Shown here: positions 57,621 to 64,000 of the stretch, piece after piece
Layout: each line of letters begins with the position of its first letter
Numbering within the stretch: position 1 is the stretch's first letter
From: Nitrospinaceae bacterium
GTDB lineage: Bacteria > Nitrospinota > Nitrospinia > Nitrospinales > Nitrospinaceae
DNA: 64,000 bases
Assembly (NCBI GenBank): GCA_024644405.1
Contig: JAHELC010000002.1
Coordinates: forward strand, 1-64,000
Reading direction: 5' to 3'
Notes under the pieces: model-generated
What the model was told of the DNA's origin: nothing
Seen by the model: only the letters and a program-made list of their open reading frames with translations
Databases searched by the model: none
Program-made: the position numbers and the translations under genes

Positions 57621-58133
57621 CTATTTTCCACAGCATTTCTTAAACTTCTTGCCACTGCCACACGGGCAGGGATCGTTGCGGCCCACTTTGGGTCCTTCGC
57701 GTACCATTGGTTGTTGGGGTTCCTCATGAACTTTTTTATGGATAGTAGACTGCTTTTCGCTGTAAGTCCACCGGCCGTTCTCTTTCAGGAATTTTGACGA
57801 TTCGCGGAGGGAATGCTCTTCATCCTCCTCCTTATAAAATGCAGCGAACGTCACCTCCCCTTCGTCATCCTGCAAACCCCCTTTTTTTGAGCCCAACACT
57901 TCCAGCTTGAGCCACTCCACGCCCTTGCCCCATTTTTCAAATGTTTTCCGGGTTTTTTCGGAGCGTTCGCTGGAGTGCGTCGTCTGGATCAGGTAATCCC
58001 AGTTTCTCAGCGTGTAAGCGGTGTAACGCGAGCGCATTAAATCTTCCGCGGTGTCCGCATAGCCGGTGCCGCGGATCAAGGGACCGCAACAATCGGCATA
58101 AGGCGACTGCAACCCGCATGGGCAATCCTTCAT
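57621..58133 (-). CDS. YchJ-family protein with SEC-C zinc motif
   Basis: A 170-residue protein with Cys-rich N-terminus ([17 protein letters not shown]), a NTF2-like central domain ([23 protein letters not shown]) and a C-terminal SEC-C motif [20 protein letters not shown]. Family function is unknown; SEC-C motifs bind zinc and contact SecB or ribosome-associated proteins in SecA. Confidence 0.92.
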   Translation of the reverse strand: MKDCPCGLQSPYADCCGPLIRGTGYADTAEDLMRSRYTAYTLRNWDYLIQTTHSSERSEKTRKTFEKWGKGVEWLKLEVLGSKKGGLQDDEGEVTFAAFYKEEDEEHSLRESSKFLKENGRWTYSEKQSTIHKKVHEEPQQPMVREGPKVGRNDPCPCGSGKKFKKCCGK

Positions 58134-58281
58134 TTCTCATTCACCTGAAAAATTTTCAATATAGAACATCAACGGGAACCGCACTGAAACCGATCTGATT
58201 AAGCCAATGCGCTTTGGGCTTGCGTGGGAAGTATACAATCAAGAGATGGTCCTGGGGAGAGAAAACCGGCGTAGCGAACCA

Positions 58282-59130
58282 TCAATCGGAGAAAAGACTG
58301 ACCGCTTCATCCACCTGGTCGCGGACATAGTCCTGAATCTCCGTCAAAAATGAACGGGTAAGACCGGTCCGCTGGATGGCGGCAGGATCCAGTACCGGTA
58401 TGTTGGGCTCGCCTCCGGTCCCCAATTCCATCTCATAGGCAATGATATCGGCCAAATGAACGATGGCTGGAAACAACGGGTGGTCCTTGGCTTCGGAGGG
58501 ACGATGATGAAACTGCACCGCTTCGATCAGACTTCTGGGAAGCCCCCATTTTGTGAATACAACGGCACCCACCTCGGCATGCGTAAACCCCAGAACCTCT
58601 TCCTCCACGGCGGACAGCGACAAGCCTTCGGATCTGCAGCGGGTCAGAATCTCCCGGGCTTTGTCGGGAACTTCCTTATACAGGATCAGGCTGCCTATAT
58701 CGTGAAGCATGCCGGAGGTATAATAAGGTTCCACATGCCGCTCCCCAATATTATCGGCAATGGTTCGTGCGGCCAAACCGCAACCGATACTATGCATCCA
58801 AAAGGAGTGCATGTTGATCAGGTCCTTGTCGATCCCTTTAAACTGGTTGACCATGATGGTGGCCAGAACCAATTCGGTCAACTGATCGATACCGACAATG
58901 CCCAAAGCGTGGACAATGGTTTCCACTTTGGAGCCCCGTCCGTAAAACGGGCTGTTGGCAATTCGCAGCAGGCGCGCCGCCAGACTGGGATCGGCACTGA
59001 TGATTTCGCTGAAATCACCAAAGGATGCATCCGGGTTCTGCATGGCTTGATGAAGTTTATGATAAACCGGAGGCGGCGAACCGATCCAATCCGCTACCAC
59101 ATCATCAAATACAACTTTCGCCTTATCCAT
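58282..59130 (-). CDS. HDOD-domain signalling protein
   Basis: A 282-residue protein with one HDOD domain (about 15-215): ISADPSLAARLLRIANSPFYG, IVHALGIVGIDQLTELVLA and MLHDIGSLILYKEVPD with the HD pair. HDOD proteins lack nucleotide-hydrolase activity and act as regulators in signalling and motility. No output partner is adjacent. Confidence 0.9.
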   Translation of the reverse strand: MDKAKVVFDDVVADWIGSPPPVYHKLHQAMQNPDASFGDFSEIISADPSLAARLLRIANSPFYGRGSKVETIVHALGIVGIDQLTELVLATIMVNQFKGIDKDLINMHSFWMHSIGCGLAARTIADNIGERHVEPYYTSGMLHDIGSLILYKEVPDKAREILTRCRSEGLSLSAVEEEVLGFTHAEVGAVVFTKWGLPRSLIEAVQFHHRPSEAKDHPLFPAIVHLADIIAYEMELGTGGEPNIPVLDPAAIQRTGLTRSFLTEIQDYVRDQVDEAVSLFSD

Positions 59131-59185
59131 ATCTCAAGAAACTCCCAATGTCCGTACACGATTAACGGCACCCGCGAACCCGTCC

Positions 59186-60178
59186 TCAAGGAAGGGTATG
59201 GTGGCGCAGGTATATGGCCACGCCCAATATCAGTAAAGACACCACCCAGAATACAATGTAGGTGGTCATGGATTGCCGGGCTTTTTGCTTCTCCAATCCG
59301 GTGCGCGGTTTGATGCCCCGGGCGAGAAACGTCACTTTTGCAGACAGGTTGACGCACACCACGTTGACCGCCAGCAACAACGCCGCTCCCATCGCTGATT
59401 CCATTTTCCCCGCCCCCAGCATCAGTCCCATGGTCGCGGTGGGGGGAAGCAGAGCCACCGCCACCATCACTCCCACCAGGACACTGGGCAGGCCGGTGGA
59501 CAGGGACAAGACCGCCGCGGCTCCGGAAGCCAGCGCCAGCGCCATTGAGTCCAATCCGACATCCGTCCGCGCCAGCAGTTCCTGACTGTCAAAATTAAGA
59601 TGCCATAATTTTCCGATCAGTATGGAGAGCCCCAACGCTACAAACAGCCCGACCGCTCCCGTTTTGAGTGATTTCCAGATGAGTTCCGTGTCCCCCATCG
59701 CAGTGGCCAGGGCGAGGGCGATGTTGGGTCCCAACAGGGGGGCGATGACCATCGCGCCGATCACCACCGCGACGTTGTCCGCCAGCAGACCGATCGCCAC
59801 GACGATGGTCGACAGCACCACAAGGATCACATAGGTGCTGTTCAACCGTGCGCCTTTTTCAATGTTGTTGTAAAGCTCTTCGCGCGTGGTGGTCCCGGCA
59901 GCAGTCTGCACGGATGGCTTGTCGCCATTGATTTCCACACGGGGTAAAACCGCTTCGGCGGCCATGACCACGATCTTCGCTTTGGCGCTGTTCCCCAGTG
60001 CGCCCTGGAGCGCATCCAATACTTCCTGTCTTTTTTTATCGCCGAGAATCAGACGGATCATCCGGCGTCCATCCTCCCCTTTCGGTCCCATCCAGCAGTC
60101 CCGCACGTCATGCTGGTCGGCAATGGTGGTGATGATATCCTGGTAGCTGACGTCGGCAATAACTTCAATTATTTTCAT
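59186..60178 (-). CDS. DUF389 (TIGR00341) membrane protein
   Basis: A 330-residue protein with a soluble N-terminal part of about 110 residues (ferredoxin-like fold expected; MKIIEVIADVSYQDIITTIADQHDVRDCW) and about six membrane spans containing VVIGAMVIAPLLGPNIALALATAMGD, the DUF389 signature, and a second SGAAAVLSLSTGLPSVLVGVMVAVALLPP. Function unknown. The following 269 bp to the RND gene contain no clear feature. Confidence 0.88.
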   Translation of the reverse strand: MKIIEVIADVSYQDIITTIADQHDVRDCWMGPKGEDGRRMIRLILGDKKRQEVLDALQGALGNSAKAKIVVMAAEAVLPRVEINGDKPSVQTAAGTTTREELYNNIEKGARLNSTYVILVVLSTIVVAIGLLADNVAVVIGAMVIAPLLGPNIALALATAMGDTELIWKSLKTGAVGLFVALGLSILIGKLWHLNFDSQELLARTDVGLDSMALALASGAAAVLSLSTGLPSVLVGVMVAVALLPPTATMGLMLGAGKMESAMGAALLLAVNVVCVNLSAKVTFLARGIKPRTGLEKQKARQSMTTYIVFWVVSLLILGVAIYLRHHTLP

Positions 60179-60447
60179 TATTATTTATACAGGCCAGTGG
60201 GTTTGGGGGAAATTTCATAATTATCATTGGTTTTGTCGATCATTATGAATATAAACATTGTAAGGACGGCGATGATAAATTGAAAGGATGAATTTTGGAG
60301 ACTGCCCCAAAACGGTTTCACCGCATATACGGTTTCCAAATTCCCTCTTTACGTAATCCAAGTATGTTATACACTTCAAACTGGGCTTGAGAATGTGAAC
60401 CTGCCAAATTGGAATAAATTGAAGTTTCAGCGGTCTAGTAAGTAGTC

Positions 60448-63066
60448 ATGACAAATTCGGGCTCCTCCAAATCCTCAATCGTAAATTTCTCCATCAACCA
60501 TCCCTGGACCATAGTAGTTGCCGTACTGGTTCTCACTCTCGGCCTCGGCCTCCAGATTCCCAACATTCAAATAGACACCGATCCGGAAAACATGCTTTCC
60601 GAACAGGAGTTCGTTCGCGTTTTTCACAACCAGGTCAAAAAGGAATTTGTGCTTTACGACATGATCGTGCTGGGGGTGGTCAATGAGGAGCATGCAGAAG
60701 GGGTTTTCAATCCCGATACCCTGGAAAAGGTATTTCACCTGACACGGTATATTGAAACCCTGGAAGGCGTGATTGAGTTTGATTTGCTGGCACCTTCCAA
60801 AGTCGACGATATCCAGCAGGCGGGCCTGGGCTCGGTGCGTTTCGAATGGCTCATGCCTTCGCCCCCGAAAAACCGGCAGGAGGCTTTGCGCATCCGCGAC
60901 CGGGCACGGGAGAATCCCATGTTGTACGGCACCCTGTTGTCCGAAGACGGCAAAGCGCTGTGCCTGTACATTCCCATCCGATCGAAAACGCTGAGCTATC
61001 GCATTGCCTCTCAAATCCAGGACAACCTGAGTGATCTAGAGGGACCGGAGCGGTATTACATCACCGGCCTGCCGGTGGCGGAGGATACTTTCGGCATCGA
61101 AATGTTCAGGCAGATGGCGATATCCGCCCCGCTGGCGGGGTTGATTATTTTCATTCTCATGTGGGTTTTCTTCCGCAGCTTCCTGCTGGTGGTATCGGCG
61201 ATGGTCGTGGCGGGCGTCACGGTGATCTGCACGATGGGCCTTCTGATCAGCATGGGATATACGGTTCATATCATGAGTTCCATGATCCCCATTTTTCTGA
61301 TGCCCATCGCGGTGGTGGATTCCATTCATATCCTGAGCGAATTCTTCGACCGCTACCAGGTGTACAAGAACCGGCGGGAAACCATCGTCCACGTCATGCG
61401 GGAACTGTTCCGTCCCATGTTGTACACCAGCCTGACCTCGGCGGCGGGATTCGCTTCCCTGGCGCTCACGCCCAACCCGCCGGTCAAGGTGTTTGGGGCT
61501 TTTGTAACGGTGGGTATTCTCTTCGCCTGGTTGTTGACCATTCTGTTCATCCCGGCGTTCATCATGTTGCTCAAGGAATCCTCCCTGAAATCGTTCGGCC
61601 TCAACCCGGCCTCCTCCAACAAGCCTTCCATACTGGAACGTCTGCTGAAACCGATGGCAGGGTGGACCTACAAACGCTACCGCGGTATTGCCGGATGGTC
61701 CGTTCTGGCGCTGGTGATTTCGGCGATAGGCATCAGCCTGATTGTGATCAATGACAATCCCGTCAAATGGTTTGAGAAAAAACATCCCATCCGCATCGCA
61801 GACAAGGTGCTGAACGCGCATTTCGGAGGCACCTACATGGCGTATCTCGTCCTCGAAGAAGTCCGGGATGCGAAAGGCTTTCTGCAGTCAGTTAACGCCA
61901 TCCAAAAGGAACTGGCCCTGCGCATCGATGACCTGCAGGAGGATATCCCCCAGCTGTTAAATATTAAAAGCGAGGCTTTGAAACAGGTTCGGGTTTTTGC
62001 CGATCAACACAAATCCTCAGAAAATTTTTCCGTGGTGGACTTGCTGCAGGCATTGGAGAACCGGGCGACGCAACAGACCCAAACCGCCGGGACCGATGCG
62101 GAAGCCTGGGATGAAGTCAGTTTGTTTTTCAACGAACAGAAAGTCAATTACCAGCCTTTTAAAAATCCTGAAACGCTGCAAACCCTGGAGCATCTGGAAG
62201 AAGCGTTGATGAGTTCCGGCGCCGTTGGCAAGGTCAACTCCGTTGTCGATGTGATCAAGAAAGTGCATTATGAACTCATGGAAGGCAACCGGGAGTACAA
62301 CATCATTCCCAAAACGTCCGCGGCGGTGGCGCAGACTCTGCTTTCGTACCAGAACAGCCACGATCCGGACGACCTCTGGCATCTGGTGACTCCGGACTAC
62401 CAAAAGGCTAATCTATGGATACAACTGAAGAGCGGCGACAACAAGGATATGGAACCGGTCCTGAATACCGTGACCGAGTTTTTCAAAAATAATAACGACG
62501 GCAGACCTCTGTTAGCGCAATGGGCCGGCCTGACCTATCTGAATGTGGTGTGGCAGGACAAAATGGTGCACGGCATGTTAAAGTCCCTGCTGGGAAGTTT
62601 TGTCATGGTGTTTCTGATGGCCGCATTGTTATTCCGGTCTCCGCTGTGGGGTATCCTCTGCATGGTGCCGCTTACCGTCACCATCACTTTGATTTACGGA
62701 CTGATCGGTTTTATCGGAAAAGATTACGATATGCCGGTGGCGGTGCTGTCCGCCATGACGCTGGGGCTTTCGGTGGACTTTGCCATTCACTTTCTGCAAC
62801 GGTCGCGCTCGGTATATCCGCGGGCCGGCTGCAACTGGCTGAAAACTTCGGAAACCATGTACGGCGAACCGGCGCGGGCCATCTCGCGGAACATCCTGGT
62901 CATTGCCGTGGGATTCACACCCCTGCTCATTTCGCCGCTGGTGCCCTACCAGACCGTAGGGTTTCTGTTGGCCAGCATCATGGTCGTGTCGGGCATCGCA
63001 ACGCTTCTGATTCTTCCGGCATTGATTCGCATGACAGAACCCTGGTTGTTCAAAAAAACGGAATAG
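60448..63066 (+). CDS. RND/MMPL-type exporter
   Basis: An 872-residue transporter with two six-helix halves, each starting with a long periplasmic loop. NHPWTIVVAVLVLTLGLGLQIPN forms the first span and PIFLMPIAVVDSIHILSEFFDRY is a typical RND sterol-sensing-like segment; the second half has the equivalent VAVLSAMTLGLSVDFAIHFLQRS. It belongs to the HpnN/MMPL-like group that moves lipids. The downstream LolA-like gene supports a lipid or lipoprotein transport role. Confidence 0.9.
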   Translation: MTNSGSSKSSIVNFSINHPWTIVVAVLVLTLGLGLQIPNIQIDTDPENMLSEQEFVRVFHNQVKKEFVLYDMIVLGVVNEEHAEGVFNPDTLEKVFHLTRYIETLEGVIEFDLLAPSKVDDIQQAGLGSVRFEWLMPSPPKNRQEALRIRDRARENPMLYGTLLSEDGKALCLYIPIRSKTLSYRIASQIQDNLSDLEGPERYYITGLPVAEDTFGIEMFRQMAISAPLAGLIIFILMWVFFRSFLLVVSAMVVAGVTVICTMGLLISMGYTVHIMSSMIPIFLMPIAVVDSIHILSEFFDRYQVYKNRRETIVHVMRELFRPMLYTSLTSAAGFASLALTPNPPVKVFGAFVTVGILFAWLLTILFIPAFIMLLKESSLKSFGLNPASSNKPSILERLLKPMAGWTYKRYRGIAGWSVLALVISAIGISLIVINDNPVKWFEKKHPIRIADKVLNAHFGGTYMAYLVLEEVRDAKGFLQSVNAIQKELALRIDDLQEDIPQLLNIKSEALKQVRVFADQHKSSENFSVVDLLQALENRATQQTQTAGTDAEAWDEVSLFFNEQKVNYQPFKNPETLQTLEHLEEALMSSGAVGKVNSVVDVIKKVHYELMEGNREYNIIPKTSAAVAQTLLSYQNSHDPDDLWHLVTPDYQKANLWIQLKSGDNKDMEPVLNTVTEFFKNNNDGRPLLAQWAGLTYLNVVWQDKMVHGMLKSLLGSFVMVFLMAALLFRSPLWGILCMVPLTVTITLIYGLIGFIGKDYDMPVAVLSAMTLGLSVDFAIHFLQRSRSVYPRAGCNWLKTSETMYGEPARAISRNILVIAVGFTPLLISPLVPYQTVGFLLASIMVVSGIATLLILPALIRMTEPWLFKKTE

Positions 63067-63111
63067 AAGAATACAAACGCCTACCATCGAACTTTTATAA
63101 GGAATTTCTTT

Positions 63112-63918
63112 ATGCGTAAACTATTTTTAATACTGGGATGGATGACACTTGGATGGATCGGAGGGCAGGCGGCGGAAAGCCCGGCTGGGGAACAATCGCT
63201 TTCGGTGCAGGAAATCGTCGATCGATCCAACCTGGCGGCGTACTACGAAGGCAAGGACGGACGGTCGCACGTCAACATGACCATTACCGATTCGCAGGGA
63301 CGCACCCGCGAACGCCGTTTTATCATTTTGCGGCGCGACGACAAAGACGGCGGCGAGCAGAAATTTTACGTCAACTTCTCAAGGCCGTCGGATGTCCGCA
63401 ATACGGTGTTCATGGTGTGGAAACATATCGGCAAAAATGACGACCGGTGGCTGTATCTGCCCGCCCTCGACCTGGTGAAGCGGATCGCCGCCAGCGACAA
63501 GCGCACCAGTTTTGTCGGGTCCCATTTCTTTTATGAGGATGTCTCCGGAAGAAATCCTGCGGACGATACACATGAGTTGACCGAAACCACCGCCCAGTAT
63601 TATGTTCTCAAGAACACCCCAAAAAATCCGGATGAAGTGGAGTTTGCCTATTACATGCTGTGGATCGACAAAACCCACTTTCTTCCGATCAAGGCGGAAT
63701 ACTACGACAACAATAAAAACAAATACCGCATGGTGGAGGCATTGGAAGTGAAGACGATTCAAGGCCACCCGACCGTGACCCAGGCGCGGGTGACGGATCT
63801 CAAATCCGGAGGCCATACGGTGAGCGTCTTTTCCAAAATCCAATACGACCTGGAAATCCCGGAGTCCATTTTCACAGAGCGTTATCTGAGACGTGCCCCC
63901 AGGAGATGGCTCAAGTGA
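63112..63918 (+). CDS. LolA-like outer-membrane lipoprotein-sorting protein
   Basis: A 268-residue exported protein: signal peptide, then a LolA-like fold (ESPAGEQSLSVQEIVDRSNLAAYYEGKDGRSHVNMTITDSQG) and repeated strands with Trp/Tyr residues (DDRWLYLPALDLVKRIAASDKRTSFVGSHFFYEDV). Such proteins are commonly encoded beside RND exporters. The stop overlaps the next start by a GTGA junction. Confidence 0.85.
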   Translation: MRKLFLILGWMTLGWIGGQAAESPAGEQSLSVQEIVDRSNLAAYYEGKDGRSHVNMTITDSQGRTRERRFIILRRDDKDGGEQKFYVNFSRPSDVRNTVFMVWKHIGKNDDRWLYLPALDLVKRIAASDKRTSFVGSHFFYEDVSGRNPADDTHELTETTAQYYVLKNTPKNPDEVEFAYYMLWIDKTHFLPIKAEYYDNNKNKYRMVEALEVKTIQGHPTVTQARVTDLKSGGHTVSVFSKIQYDLEIPESIFTERYLRRAPRRWLK

Positions 63919-64000
63919 GGAAAATTGTTTTTGTATTGTGCCTTCTTTTTACAACTGCGGTTGAATCCCATGCGAAGGATTGGCGGGACGGCCTGCCGTT
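63915..64000 (+). CDS. Exported protein, 5' end only
   Basis: Only 28 codons are inside the window. GTG at 63915 has AGGAG 9 bases upstream and overlaps the previous stop, giving MRKIVFVLCLLFTTAVESHA|KDWRDGLP, a clean signal peptide. An ATG at 63906 is possible but sits directly on the Shine-Dalgarno site. Third gene of the RND/LolA-like operon, perhaps an outer-membrane component. Confidence 0.6.
   Translation, partial: MRKIVFVLCLLFTTAVESHAKDWRDGLP

Overview
Host and setting. The window (about 55% GC) comes from a diderm, LPS-bearing bacterium: it carries lpxK, two Kdo-transferase genes and an LptE-type lipoprotein next to a classical rplKAJL-rpoBC-rpsL-rpsG-fusA block. Several genes fit aerobic life (intradiol dioxygenase, DoxX). 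The gene set and style would suit Nitrospinota or a deltaproteobacterium-like lineage, but that placement is inference without any database search. No CRISPR array, insertion sequence or prophage was seen.

Layout. (1) 1-14.9 kb, minus strand: tRNA-Tyr, tRNA-Gly, tRNA-Thr, rpmG, tRNA-Trp, secE, nusG, rplK, rplA, rplJ, rplL, rpoB, rpoC, rpsL, rpsG, fusA (cut by the edge). RpoB has an inserted zinc-ribbon-like segment that closely resembles the RpoC zinc ribbon, and NusG has an acidic N-terminal extension of about 98 residues. (2) 15.2-23.1 kb: a minus-strand run of lpxK, an ICMT-like methyltransferase, a PDZ protein with twelve solenoid-like repeats and an amidohydrolase, divergent from two tandem Kdo-transferase genes. 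(3) 23.2-29.1 kb: Na+/solute symporter, leuS, lptE, holA, rpsT. (4) 29.2-41.4 kb: mixed signalling and housekeeping genes, including a degenerate receiver-HPt protein, an NfeD/stomatin pair, a nucleotide-cyclase/TPR/HD-GYP hybrid with a GC-rich structured element upstream, SelO and a Tat-exported intradiol dioxygenase. (5) 41.5-43 kb: a near-consensus Fur box followed by two tandem bacterioferritin paralogues that have lost the heme Met and most ferroxidase ligands; the second seems to lack an AUG start. (6) 43-49.4 kb: small lipoproteins, HupE-like protein, VOC protein, DoxX, a cold-shock gene with structured leader, and an ArsR regulon with a 24-bp operator in front of a secreted EF-hand-like protein and a Cys-rich mini-protein. 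(7) 49.8-56.9 kb: a sigma-54 activator divergent from a two-gene dehydratase/activase operon, with a -24/-12 promoter and a palindrome at enhancer distance between them. (8) 57-64 kb: small genes, YchJ, HDOD, DUF389, then an RND exporter with a LolA-like partner and the start of a third gene.

Most promising for new biology: the sigma-54-controlled ATP-driven electron-transfer operon in an apparently aerobic genome, the Fur-controlled pair of catalytically depleted bacterioferritins, and the zinc ribbon in RpoB together with the NusG extension.
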